A stretch of 64,000 nucleotides of DNA from CAZHCG01 sp046484285. GTDB taxonomy: Bacteria > Myxococcota_A > Polyangia > JAAYKL01. The first letter of the stretch is position 1, and each line of letters begins with the position of its first letter. The stretch lies in contig JAWOBP010000117.1 of NCBI GenBank assembly GCA_046484285.1, positions 13,393-77,392 on the forward strand, read 5' to 3'. Position numbers and translations under genes: made by a program. The notes under the pieces are model-generated. The model was not told the DNA's origin, did no database searches, and saw only the letters and a program-made list of their open reading frames with translations. Positions 36,077 to 45,062 of this stretch are shown here, one piece after another.

Positions 36077-39000
36077 TCATGGCTGGTACTCGTAGGCGCC
36101 CACGTCGCTCAGCGTGCCGGAGTCGCCGGTGCCGCTCACGTCGACGCGCGGCAGCCGTTCGAAATCGGTCTGCGGCGCATGAGTGTCGTCTCCCACGTCG
36201 ATGCACGGCGAGCCGCCGCTGAGGTGAAAGTCGTGGATCTGGCAGGTCGAGCCCTGGGCCACGCCCTGCGCGGTGGCGTCTCCCAGCACCCTGAGGCTGG
36301 ACTGCCAGTTGGAGAGAATCAAAAACCACAGCACCTGGCTGTCGGTCGTGACGACGCGCAGGAAGCGTCCCGCGTGCTCGTCCTCCTCCCACCCGGGCGA
36401 GCCGGAGATCGCGATCGAGGTGAGCGCCCAATCGTCCCAGGTGTCGGCCGATTCGATATCACCGGCGAACACCTGGCCGATCCAGTCGGGAGTTCCGGAA
36501 AAGACGTTCTGCGCAGTATCGGTAAGGCCGTCGATGTCGCTGTAGGAAGCGGAGACGCTGTCGGACGAGTAATTCAGCTCGCCTGGGTCGTCGTTCCACA
36601 GGATCGAGTTGACGACATCGATCTCGCCGCCGGTCGAGCGGACAAGGGCGCCGGGCGAGGATTCGGCCGAGTTGGCGGTCAGCGTGGAGTTGGTGACCAG
36701 AATGCTGGACTGGGACATTTCGTAGGGCTGAGCTCCGCCGACGGCGCCGGCTCCGTTTACGGCCCGGTTGCCGACCGCCAGCGAGCTCGTGATTTCACAA
36801 GAGCCCATCCAGCAGTCGACAGCGCCGGCGCTGCCAAACGAGACGTTGCCGGCGAAGATCGTGCGTTCCACTTGCGCGCCGTTGTCGAACGACACCGCGC
36901 CGCCCACCGAGGTTTGGTAGTTGTCGGAGCTGTTGGACTGGAACACGCAGTCGCGGATGACAGCCTCGGTGTTGTTGCCGAAGTAGGCGCCCCCTCCGAA
37001 CTGCCCGACCGAGTTGTCTGCCAGCAGGCAGTCTTCCAGCGTCGCCGTTCCCTCGCCGAGGGCGGTGACCCCCCCGCCACCCGTGCTCGCGGCGTTTCCG
37101 GTGATGACGCAGTTGCGCACGGTGATCGAGCTGTTTTCCAGGTGGATGCCGCCGCCCATCTCTCCGACGTCGATCGCTCCTCCGCCCGAGATGTAGAAAC
37201 CGTCCAGCACGACATCGGTCAGATTCGATCCCGAGACCACGGACGAAACGCTCTGGGCCGGCGATGCGGTTCCTTCTCGGCCCTCCAGGTGGGTGCGATA
37301 CAGGCGGGGCCTGCGTGCTTGAACGCAGTTGCCGGTGTAGTCCGAGCCGCTGAAGCCGCCCAGCAGATCCACGTGGTCGGCGAGCTGAATCGTGTCGGTC
37401 GAATCTCCCTGGAAGGCGTAGTGTGTTCCGCCCGAGACCCAGACCTGGCAGTTGCCCAGCTCGCTCTGCTGTGCGTATGCGGCCGCCGCTGCATCGATGC
37501 CTTCTTGCAGATCTTCGAGGCCGTTCTCCCAGCTGAGGCCGTCGTGGGGCGTGGTTCCGCCTCCGGAGTTGATGACCATCCGCGCGCAGACCCGCGAGTC
37601 ATGAGCGCCCATGTCGGTCACGACTCCGCTCTCGCCGCGCTCGAACAGGTCGACGCGCGTGTTGCCCCAGGCGTCGAGATCGGGGGCGCCCGCGTCCTCG
37701 CCGGTGTCGACGCAGGGAGAGGCGGGACCGATGCGCGGATCGTAGATCTCGCCGAACGGAACCTCCTCGTTGACCGCGTCCGAGGGGTCGCCGAGCACCC
37801 GGAGGCTTTCCTCGTCGTTGTCCACGATCATGAAGTGGCGCGGGTCGGACGACATCGAGTCCGGCCTCAGGTACGAGCCGATCAGCGCGTCCGGCTCGAT
37901 TTTTTCGGCGGAAGAGAGCATCACCTCGCTGGCCAGCTGTTGCGGATCGTAGGTGATCGATTCGATCTCGGGTGAGAAGCCCGTCCCGCAGCGGAAGAAG
38001 CGCGGGTACTGTGAAATGTTGCCGGAGCTTCCGGAGTGGCCCCCGGTGCTGATCGCCGAGCTCGAGATGACGAACGACGCTCCGGCCCCGATCGACACGT
38101 CTTCGGGCTGCCAGGTGGAGAGGATCCGGTTGTTCCAGATGATGCTGGAGAAGACCTCCGCGCCGCCGGAGTCGATGCAGATACCTCCGCCGGAGGATGC
38201 CCCGTTTTCCAGCACGGTGCAGTTTCGCATCGTCAAGTCGCCGTTTCCCTCCATGTAGACGCCGCCGCCACAGTCCGTGCCCCTGTTGCCCTCGATCACG
38301 GTGTTGAGCAGCGTGGCGCCGCCCATGGTCACGTTGACCGCTCCGCCGTCGCCGTACGAGTCGTTGGCCGTAAAAAAGCTCGCCTCGATGCTCAGCAGCG
38401 AATCGTAGGAAAAGACGCCGCCTCCCTGCGGAGACTTGTTGGCGGTGAAACGGCAGCCGGAGATCGTGATTTCGGAGCCGAAGTCGGGCTGTAGGCCGCC
38501 ACCGGTCTCCAGCGCTTCGTTGCTGTTGAACGTGCAGCCGGTCAGCTCGAGAGTGGAGCCGTTGGTGTAGACTGCGCCGCCCCAGTCGGCGCGATTGCCG
38601 GCGAAGACACAGCTTTTCACCTGCATCTGCGACGTCGCGGGGACGTAGAGCCCGCCGCCGGCATTGTGGTTGTCGTAGTCGCCGGTGGCGTCGCCGCCGG
38701 AGATCGTCAGGCCGTCGAGCTCGGCGCCGTTTGCGCCGGTGACAACGTGGTAGACGGCGGACTGGATTTCGTTTTCGACCCAGCCGCCGTGCAGCAGTGC
38801 GACGTGCTGCTCGATGTCGCGTTCGTCGAGATTCGACTCGTTGCCGGAGAATCCGCCGTAGACTGCCAGGTCGGGGCAAAGCGCGATCGTATCCTCCGGG
38901 GCTGTGGCGAAGACCTGGTACACGCCCTCGGCGATCCAGACTTCCGCCTCGGCGATGTCGGCCTCCTGGCCCTCGATCATCTGGCAGGCGGTTTCCACCC

Positions 39001-39580
39001 CTTCCACCGCGTCATAGAAGGCGGTTTCCCAGGAGTCGCCGTCCGGGTCGGACGCGGTGGAATCGATATCGACGTGAATGCGCAGCACGTCGCAGGCATC
39101 GCCGATCCACCCGGGCAGGCAGTCGGTGCAGTCGCCGGCGGGATCGAAATTGCCCAGGCACTCCTCGCAGCCGCTCTCCGGGTCCCACGGTTCGGGGCAG
39201 AGATCGCACTCGGGAGGCGAGGTCCAGTTGCCGGTGCACTGGCACTCGGCGTTCTCCTCGTCGATCTCCACGCACTCGGCGTTGGCGCCGCATTCCGACT
39301 CCATCTCCTCTTGCGTATCGCAAGAATCGAACCAGTAGACATCACCGTCGACGCAACCCGTATGATCGTGAGAAGCACAGGCGGTTCCGGTGTCGGTATC
39401 GGCGTCTGTGTCCGTATCGGCATCGGTGTCGGCGTCAGTGTCCGCGTCGATGTCCGCATCGGAATCGGCGTCGGAGTCCGCGTCTGTCGCGCCGTCGCCG
39501 TCGCTCTCGGGCACGATCAACGAACAGCCGGAGGCTGCCAGGAACAGGAACAACGAGATGCCGGTTGACCGCAATAGCAT
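36077..39580 (-). CDS. Large Asp-linker lipoprotein with duplicated beta-helix
   Basis: A 1167-aa lipoprotein (lipobox AASGC, Cys19). GGGAGGT lies directly before the chosen ATG, whereas a TTG four codons upstream overlaps that site. Residues 27-65 are the Asp linker. A Cys-rich EGF-like segment (about 68-165, CLPGWIGDACD at its end) leads into two similar right-handed beta-helix halves. Each half has repeated cores such as GGGLYV, GGAVYTNGS, GGGVTALG and ILWND and ends in a SPCVDTGEDAGAP or SPCIDVGDDTHAP motif of choice-of-anchor type. The second half starts near 640. It is an extended surface protein, possibly polysaccharide-binding. Confidence 0.88.
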   Translation of the reverse strand: MLLRSTGISLFLFLAASGCSLIVPESDGDGATDADSDADSDADIDADTDADTDADTDTDADTDTGTACASHDHTGCVDGDVYWFDSCDTQEEMESECGANAECVEIDEENAECQCTGNWTSPPECDLCPEPWDPESGCEECLGNFDPAGDCTDCLPGWIGDACDVLRIHVDIDSTASDPDGDSWETAFYDAVEGVETACQMIEGQEADIAEAEVWIAEGVYQVFATAPEDTIALCPDLAVYGGFSGNESNLDERDIEQHVALLHGGWVENEIQSAVYHVVTGANGAELDGLTISGGDATGDYDNHNAGGGLYVPATSQMQVKSCVFAGNRADWGGAVYTNGSTLELTGCTFNSNEALETGGGLQPDFGSEITISGCRFTANKSPQGGGVFSYDSLLSIEASFFTANDSYGDGGAVNVTMGGATLLNTVIEGNRGTDCGGGVYMEGNGDLTMRNCTVLENGASSGGGICIDSGGAEVFSSIIWNNRILSTWQPEDVSIGAGASFVISSSAISTGGHSGSSGNISQYPRFFRCGTGFSPEIESITYDPQQLASEVMLSSAEKIEPDALIGSYLRPDSMSSDPRHFMIVDNDEESLRVLGDPSDAVNEEVPFGEIYDPRIGPASPCVDTGEDAGAPDLDAWGNTRVDLFERGESGVVTDMGAHDSRVCARMVINSGGGTTPHDGLSWENGLEDLQEGIDAAAAAYAQQSELGNCQVWVSGGTHYAFQGDSTDTIQLADHVDLLGGFSGSDYTGNCVQARRPRLYRTHLEGREGTASPAQSVSSVVSGSNLTDVVLDGFYISGGGAIDVGEMGGGIHLENSSITVRNCVITGNAASTGGGGVTALGEGTATLEDCLLADNSVGQFGGGAYFGNNTEAVIRDCVFQSNSSDNYQTSVGGAVSFDNGAQVERTIFAGNVSFGSAGAVDCWMGSCEITSSLAVGNRAVNGAGAVGGAQPYEMSQSSILVTNSTLTANSAESSPGALVRSTGGEIDVVNSILWNDDPGELNYSSDSVSASYSDIDGLTDTAQNVFSGTPDWIGQVFAGDIESADTWDDWALTSIAISGSPGWEEDEHAGRFLRVVTTDSQVLWFLILSNWQSSLRVLGDATAQGVAQGSTCQIHDFHLSGGSPCIDVGDDTHAPQTDFERLPRVDVSGTGDSGTLSDVGAYEYQP

Positions 39581-39716
39581 GTGACCTCCCAATCGAGCTG
39601 GATGTCATTTCAAAAATGAATACATGATCAGTCCCGAGACATGAAGACCATTCTAGTTGAAACGGCGATTGTCTTGGAACCATATTCTCAAAGGCTCGGG
39701 TAGAGCGGGAAGCGAA

Positions 39717-40400
39717 TCAGGTGCTGGCGCCGCCTGCAAATGCGGCGGTCAGCTTGGCGAGCGCCTCGGTGGCCATCGCCGGGATTCCCTGGATCTCGGC
39801 CTGCACGTCCTGGATCTGGGCCTGGACGTCGCCCTTGACCTGGGCCAGCGAGTCCAGGTCGGCCTGGGCCTGGGCCTTGTTTTCGGCGCTGGCCAGCGGG
39901 TTGCCGAGCTTGGCCGTGGCCGTGGTCTGGATCTCGGTCGCCAGCACCGGCACCTTGGCTATGGCACCGGCGGCCTTGGTGCCCAGGAGCTTGACGCGCT
40001 CCGGTGTCGCCTCGAGTCCCTCGACGATCGCCTGGAGCTTGCCCAGGACCGCCTCGACCTCGGCGCGCGCCTCGGCCTCCAGGTCCATGTTCGCATCGAT
40101 CGAAACGGTTCCGTTCTCGACCGTGGCCGAGGCCATCGACATCAACGACTCGGCGTCCAGGTTCAGCTTCTGGGGCAGGACCGTGATCTCGTCGACCACC
40201 GCCTGGCTGTCGTTGATCGGCTGCATCAGCTCGTCGATTCCGGCCTGCAGCTCTGTCGACAGACCCTTGAGTTCGTCCATGGCGCTGAGATCCACCTCCG
40301 CCTCGGCCGAGGTGTCGCCGCTTTTGCCCTTGCTTCCGCCGCAAGCGACGAGGGAGACTGCCAGGAGCAGGGTAGAGGCAACTGCGAAAGCTCGTTTCAT
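39717..40400 (-). CDS. Helical lipoprotein, 227 aa
   Basis: A lipoprotein (lipobox LVAC, Cys20) with AAGGAAGG before the ATG. The mature protein is almost entirely Ala/Glu/Leu/Lys-rich helix with no Cys and no Asp linker, resembling periplasmic coiled-coil proteins. No family recognised. The TPR membrane protein gene lies 137 bp upstream on the same strand. The gap between them is AT-rich and contains a weak GGCGC/GCGCC hairpin. Confidence 0.75.
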   Translation of the reverse strand: MKRAFAVASTLLLAVSLVACGGSKGKSGDTSAEAEVDLSAMDELKGLSTELQAGIDELMQPINDSQAVVDEITVLPQKLNLDAESLMSMASATVENGTVSIDANMDLEAEARAEVEAVLGKLQAIVEGLEATPERVKLLGTKAAGAIAKVPVLATEIQTTATAKLGNPLASAENKAQAQADLDSLAQVKGDVQAQIQDVQAEIQGIPAMATEALAKLTAAFAGGAST

Positions 40401-40537
40401 TTCGTGCCTTCCTTTCTTTTGCTTCCAGACTGCAAAAGAACTCTGTGGGCGCTGGCAAGGCGCCGGTTTTTCTCTCGACGGCCCGTTGCGATTGAAAATT
40501 ATCAGAAAAAAGCCGGAAAGAAATGCCAATTGAACAC

Positions 40538-41476
40538 CTAGCGCTTTTTTCTCTTCTTGCGCCGCAGGGCCGGATCCAGCGCGGTGTCGGCGTTTGCGGG
40601 CTCGGAGGAGTTGCGAGCGAGCCTGTCCAATCTCTCGTGTGCCAAGCCGGCGAACCAGCAGAACTCGTCGCGGCCCTCGCGCTCGGCGCGGGAGTAGCTC
40701 TCGGCGGCTCCTTGGGGGTTGCCGCGGTGCTCGCGGACGAGGCCGCGCACGTAGTGGATCCACGTGCGGACAAAGCGCTGCTCGGAGTCCGCGTCCGGGG
40801 GCGGATCCGAGACGCGGCGTCCCGTGGCGATCTCGGCCTCGATTCGCGTCAGGGCCAGCATCAGTTCCACGTCCTTGTCCGGAGAGAGCGAGCCGGCCTC
40901 TTCGATCAGGGAGCGGGTCGTGTCGTCGATCTTGCCCAGCCCCACCCGCGAGCGCGCCACCACCGCGATCGGCTCGGGCAGGCGGGTGCCGCGGCGCAGC
41001 AGGTCTCGTCCCACCTTTTCGGCTCGCGCCGGATCGCCGGTGACGAACAGGGCCTTGGCCAGCGCGGCCTCCAGCGCGGGTCGTTCGCTGGCCGGAGCCG
41101 AGTCCAGCGCGTTCTCCAGGCTGGGAACAGCGCGCGCAAAGTCGCCGATCTGAGCGTAGGCCAGCCCCAGCTTGGCGTCGATCGGTCCGCTTCTGCCGAA
41201 CAGCTGCAAAAGCAGGTTGCGCTTGGCCAGCGCCGGGACCTGCTCTGGCTTGCCGAAAGACAGCAGGCGGAGCGCCTCGCGATGAAAGAGGGCGGCTCTG
41301 CTTTTCACCAGCTTGGGTATCAGCGCGTAGTACAGGATCACGGCCAGGATCACGGGAATCGCGAGCCATTTCTGGCCGATACGCCAGAAGATGAAAAGCA
41401 GCGACAGGGTCAGGAGCGGCGCCACGATGCTGCCCGTGGACAGCCCGACCCGTCCGGTCGTGTCTTCGTCCGGCAC
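40538..41476 (-). CDS. Membrane-anchored TPR-like protein
   Basis: A 312-aa protein with two adjacent transmembrane helices near the N-terminus (about 17-30 and 37-53) and a soluble helical remainder. TPR-like pairs are visible (LGLAYAQIGDFARAVPSLENAL, ALAKALFVTGDPARAEKVGRDL are split here to their cores) as far as residue 280. The C-terminus is very basic (RRKKRKKR). No signal cleavage site is apparent. Function unknown; such proteins often scaffold complexes at the inner membrane. Confidence 0.75.
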   Translation of the reverse strand: MPDEDTTGRVGLSTGSIVAPLLTLSLLFIFWRIGQKWLAIPVILAVILYYALIPKLVKSRAALFHREALRLLSFGKPEQVPALAKRNLLLQLFGRSGPIDAKLGLAYAQIGDFARAVPSLENALDSAPASERPALEAALAKALFVTGDPARAEKVGRDLLRRGTRLPEPIAVVARSRVGLGKIDDTTRSLIEEAGSLSPDKDVELMLALTRIEAEIATGRRVSDPPPDADSEQRFVRTWIHYVRGLVREHRGNPQGAAESYSRAEREGRDEFCWFAGLAHERLDRLARNSSEPANADTALDPALRRKKRKKR

Positions 41477-41704
41477 GGTGGCAGTATGTCAGCTAGCGGG
41501 TCGTCGGTCCAGGGCAGGGAGGGATGAGCAATCCGCGCTGTCCAAAAATCGTTCCGGGCCGAGATTCCGGAGGGAGATGGTGGTTCGTGATACCGCGATT
41601 CGAAGCGGGTGAGCCGGTTTTTTCTGACACACTATCGGAGGAAACGTGGTAGCTTGATGTCGATATAGCACCAGAAAACTGGCAATTGACCCGAGGAGAG
41701 AGCG

Positions 41705-42445
41705 ATGAGCACAAAGCACCTGGAAACGCTCGCCGCCGTGCTGCTGGCCGCCGGGCTGGCCCTCGGCTGCGACGGAGACGGCGGCCGAGGCGGATCGGAC
41801 GCCGACGCCGATGCCGATGCGGATTCCGACGGCGACACCGACGGCGACGCGGACTCGGACGCGGACTCGGACGCGGACGCGGATGGGGACTCGGACACGG
41901 ATTCGGACGCCGACTGTCCGGACTACCCTGCCGGTCCCTACAACTGGTTCGAGGGCGACGTGGTCAGCGCCGTCAGCTTCCCGGGGCGCTACGGGCCGGA
42001 TGGCCCGGACGACGGGCTCCACATGTGCGACCTCCACGCCGAGAGCGGCACGGTCGAGTCGCTGGTGTTCGTAGTGGGAGCGTACGGGTGACCGTCCTGT
42101 CCTGCTCGGTTCGAGCAGTTGGGCACCCTGGAGACCGCGATCAACGACGCGCACGGCGAGTTGGTGGGAGTCTACTACTCCGACCTTGGTGGCGGCATCC
42201 CTTCCGTGGATTCCGTCAGCGACGAGCTGGACGGGTTCGGCTGGAGCGGCGGTTGGCGGATCACGGACAATGCGCAAAACACGCTCTGGCTGGCCCAGGA
42301 CGGCCAGAACAACTGGCTGTTTCCCGGCACGCCCAGCGTGTGGGTGATCGACACCAGCAGCATGGTGATCACGGCCTCCGAGTGGGAGGGCACCTACCAG
42401 CTCGACGTGCTGGCCGAGGTGGAGGCGATCGACGTGGCGAATTGA
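41705..42445 (+). CDS. Probable selenoprotein: Asp-linker lipoprotein with redoxin domain (Sec-x-x-Cys)
   Basis: Read through the TGA at 42089-42091, this is one 246-aa protein. It has a lipobox LALGC (Cys22), an Asp/Ala/Ser/Gly linker (31-70) and a TlpA/redoxin-like domain. The domain begins MCDLHAESGTVESLVFVVG, and the active site reads AYG-TGA-PSCPARF, so TGA (codon 129) occupies the first Cys of CxxC and Cys132 the second. Further on, GTPSVWVID supplies the cis-proline strand. Both halves lie in one frame; the downstream half has no start with a ribosome site. GAGGAG precedes the ATG. A hairpin suited to SECIS follows the TGA. Alternatives are a nonsense mutation or sequence error; the exact Cys position argues against both. 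Confidence 0.82.
42092..42124 (+). promoter_or_regulatory. Candidate bacterial SECIS element
   Basis: Ten nt after the in-frame TGA, CTGCTCG pairs perfectly with CGAGCAG around the triloop GTT (or a 6-bp stem with loop GGTTC). The apical loop begins about 16 nt after the TGA, near the lower limit accepted for bacterial SECIS elements, and contains the G and U needed for SelB contact. A lower helix GTCC/GGGC can form with an internal loop. Assigned by eye only. Confidence 0.65.
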
Positions 42446-42492
42446 GCCGCTCGCCGCTGGACGGCGGCTCGCGGGCGCGGTAGATTTTTCCA

Positions 42493-43461
42493 ATGACGAA
42501 TTCCAAGGAGTTAGGGGCGGTCCTGATCGATCTGGAGAACCTCTATCTGGCGATCCGCGACGAGCACAGGAACCCGGTCGAGACCACCGAGACGATTATC
42601 GAGAACCTCAAGGCCTTGCTCGAGGAGGAGCACGAGATTCACCCGGTCGTGATGAACGCCTACGCGCCGTTCGATTTCGAGACCACTCGCCAGTTGATCA
42701 ACGGGCTCTCCCTCTTGGGCATCAAGCTCGAGCACGTGCTGTCCAAGCCGCAGAAGAACAGCGCGGATCTGCTTTTGGCGATCGACTGCACCGAGCTGCT
42801 CTACCGGCGCGACGACATCCGGCACTTCGTGATCGTGGGCGGTGACCGCGACTACATTCCGGTCGCGCAGCGGATCATGACCAACGCCAGGGAGGTGCTG
42901 ATCGTCTGTCCGCGGCATGCCATGTCCGGCGATCTGCTGGCGATCGTCGGCCGCGAGCGCTACCTCGACACCTCCGAGCTGATACGCTCCGGACCGGAGC
43001 TGGAGACCGAGAGGCCGGAAGCTGCTCGGCGTCCCCCCGCGGGGGAGACCGCGGCGCGGCAACAGGATCGCTCTTCCCGGCAGTTCAGGCCCGACGTCCG
43101 GCCCGCCAGCGAGGCGCCGCGCGTGCGCCGCGCCGCGCCGCCGGCAACGCTGGAGGAGCTGCGCGAGAGGGTGGGGGACCAGATCGAGATGGAGAACCAG
43201 GAGCGGCTGATGCGGCTGATCCTGGAGTTCCGCGAGCGGATGGGTGTCCAGGAGATTTACCTGGCGCCGTTTTTCCGCGAGATGAACGAGGCGTTTCCCT
43301 ACATGTCCAACTCCCAGCGCAAGGCGCTGCTCAACAGTCTTCAGCTGCACGGCGCGATCGACATCGTCGACCGCGAGCGCAACGACGGGGAAGGCACCTA
43401 CGCCGTGATCGTGATCGACAACTGGACCCATCCCCTGGTGCTCGCCTGCGTGCCGGGTTAG
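42493..43461 (+). CDS. NYN (PIN-like) domain protein with C-terminal winged-helix-like region
   Basis: A 322-aa protein. Residues 5-165 form a NYN/DUF88 nuclease-like domain with acidic motifs LIDLENLY (Asp13), NSADLLLAID and VGGDRDYIPVA. A disordered Arg/Pro/Ala/Glu linker (170-220) joins it to a conserved C-terminal helical region (EIYLAPFFREMNEAFPYMSN) like an OST-HTH or winged-helix RNA-binding module. This build fits an RNA-processing nuclease, as for LabA/MARF1-like proteins, but activity is inferred. A TAGATTTTTCC stretch precedes the ATG with no strong ribosome site. Confidence 0.85.
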   Translation: MTNSKELGAVLIDLENLYLAIRDEHRNPVETTETIIENLKALLEEEHEIHPVVMNAYAPFDFETTRQLINGLSLLGIKLEHVLSKPQKNSADLLLAIDCTELLYRRDDIRHFVIVGGDRDYIPVAQRIMTNAREVLIVCPRHAMSGDLLAIVGRERYLDTSELIRSGPELETERPEAARRPPAGETAARQQDRSSRQFRPDVRPASEAPRVRRAAPPATLEELRERVGDQIEMENQERLMRLILEFRERMGVQEIYLAPFFREMNEAFPYMSNSQRKALLNSLQLHGAIDIVDRERNDGEGTYAVIVIDNWTHPLVLACVPG

Positions 43462-43477
43462 CGACCAGTCTATCTCT

Positions 43478-43497
43478 CCCAATCGAGCCGGATTGGG
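43478..43497 (+). promoter_or_regulatory. Inverted repeat between NYN gene and Cys-rich gene
   Basis: CCCAATC and GATTGGG form a perfect 7-bp stem with a 6-nt loop. It is followed by TATACT at 43499-43504 and then the ATG at 43512. It may be an operator over the promoter of the next gene. It is not followed by a T-run, so a terminator is less likely. Confidence 0.4.
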
Positions 43498-43511
43498 CTA
43501 TACTGCCCTGC

Positions 43512-45062
43512 ATGAAACGCTCGCTGCCAGTCGTCGGCGCGGCGGTCGGCCTCGGGGCCGGAGTGTTGCTGCTGGCGCTTTCGCAGCCCGGGTGCGAGGA
43601 GGTGCTCGAGGTCTGCGCTCCGTGCGGGCTCGTTTCCGAAGGGGTGGTCGACATCTCCGGAGATCCGCGGATGGACTCCGCCTTCGAGGCGGTGTATCGG
43701 CTCGGCAGCGAGGCATTGGAGGCGGCCGAGGCTTTCGACAGGGGGATGGCGGAGCTGGCCGCGCAGGTGGGAGCGACCGCGCCCGAGGACGGGGAATTCG
43801 ATGCGGCCGACGTGGCGCAGATCGTCGCGGCGATTCGCGCCGAGCTGGATGAGCCCGACGGCATCGACCTGCGCGTCGAGATCGAGCGGGGCGGCTGCTG
43901 GGTGGACTCCGAGCTGGCGTTGGAGCGCCAGCTGATCTGCGAGGAGGCGGCCGGCTGCTACGTCTCTCCCGAGTGCGCCGGCGAGATCGCCGGGTCTTGC
44001 ACCGGCCTGTGCGCGGGCGACTGCGGCGCGTCCTGCGACGGGGACTGCTACCGCTCGGTGGAGTCGGGCGACGCCTTGGGCTGCCTGCTCGACTGCGTCG
44101 GATCCTGCGCCGGCATGGTCGCGGGGCTCTGCCCGGGACGCTGCGTCGGGCTCTGCGAGGGAACCTGCAGCGCCCACGATTCCGACGGGGACTGTAACGG
44201 TCGCTGCCGGGGAGACTGCACCGGAGTCTGCGAGCTGGGCACGCCCTTTTCCTGCCCCGGCACCTGCGCCGGTCTCTGCCGCATTCCGCACCAGTACGGC
44301 GAGCCGTGCCCGATCTGCCGCGGCGACTGCACGGACGGGAGCTGCGGCGGATCCTGCCGCGGTCAGTTCCGGCCGGCCGGTTGCGACATGCCGACTCGCT
44401 GCGAGGGAGTCTACGAGTGCCAGGAGGCCTCGCGCTGGCTGGCCTGGGCCTACCTGCGCTGCGATCCGGGCCGCGCCAGGGTCGCGGTCGAGATGGGCGC
44501 CCAGTACACGGGAGACCGGGCCCGGGCCGTGGGGACGGCGCGCCTGCTGGAGCGGATTGCGACCGATACGCTCTCTGGCCATGCCTGGGCTTCGCTTCTC
44601 GTGGACGGAATCGACGTCACCGGGGAGCTGGCATCGCCCGGCGGGATCGAAGAGGACCTGGCCGCCGGGGCCCAGGAGCGGCCCGAGCTGGCCGGCCTGG
44701 AGTACCTGAACGATCCCGTGACGCTCTGCGAGCTGGGGGTGGACGCCGAGCGCAGGCAGCTTCCGCTGTCCGGACTCAAGGCGCACCTGGGACACCTGGC
44801 CGGTGGCGTGGATGCCGGAGACTTCACCATCCCTGCCGGCGCGATGCCGTGCGTGCAGCCCGCGCTGGAGGACGCCGTGGAGCTGCTCGGGAAGCTGGTG
44901 CCGACCAGCGGCGGAGGAGATTGCTCGAATATCACCGGCGGCGGCGGGACGAGCGGAGGACCCGAGGCGGATCGCTCCGCCGGGCTCTACCGCCTCTTGG
45001 ACGCCCAGAGCGCGCTGCTCGACGGGCTGGCGGGCGACGGCGGAGTCGACGGTGGCGGCTGA
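43512..45062 (+). CDS. Very Cys-rich exported protein
   Basis: A 516-aa protein with an N-terminal hydrophobic signal and Cys28 (LSQPGC), a poor lipobox, so lipidation is uncertain. Between residues 125 and 310 it contains a run of CxxxC and CxGxC units (CAGDCGASCDGDCYR, CPGRCVGLCEGTCS, CNGRCRGDCTGVC) with close to 40 Cys. The flanking regions are helical and Cys-poor. The C-terminus is Gly/Asp-rich. No ribosome site precedes the ATG, and a TATACT box lies only 7 nt upstream, so the message may be leaderless. Its end overlaps the VKOR-DsbA gene by 11 bp, pointing to a substrate-enzyme relation. Confidence 0.8.
   Translation: MKRSLPVVGAAVGLGAGVLLLALSQPGCEEVLEVCAPCGLVSEGVVDISGDPRMDSAFEAVYRLGSEALEAAEAFDRGMAELAAQVGATAPEDGEFDAADVAQIVAAIRAELDEPDGIDLRVEIERGGCWVDSELALERQLICEEAAGCYVSPECAGEIAGSCTGLCAGDCGASCDGDCYRSVESGDALGCLLDCVGSCAGMVAGLCPGRCVGLCEGTCSAHDSDGDCNGRCRGDCTGVCELGTPFSCPGTCAGLCRIPHQYGEPCPICRGDCTDGSCGGSCRGQFRPAGCDMPTRCEGVYECQEASRWLAWAYLRCDPGRARVAVEMGAQYTGDRARAVGTARLLERIATDTLSGHAWASLLVDGIDVTGELASPGGIEEDLAAGAQERPELAGLEYLNDPVTLCELGVDAERRQLPLSGLKAHLGHLAGGVDAGDFTIPAGAMPCVQPALEDAVELLGKLVPTSGGGDCSNITGGGGTSGGPEADRSAGLYRLLDAQSALLDGLAGDGGVDGGG

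Noticed and set aside
40418..40537. Rho-independent terminator between the TPR and helical lipoprotein genes
   Set aside because: The GGCGC/GCGCC stem is short and the T-rich run is not directly after it.
42089..42118. Frameshift or separate second gene at 42119 in the redoxin locus
   Set aside because: Both halves are in the same frame and only the TGA separates them. The TTG at 42119 has no ribosome site and would lack the active-site strand, so read-through as Sec explains the data better.
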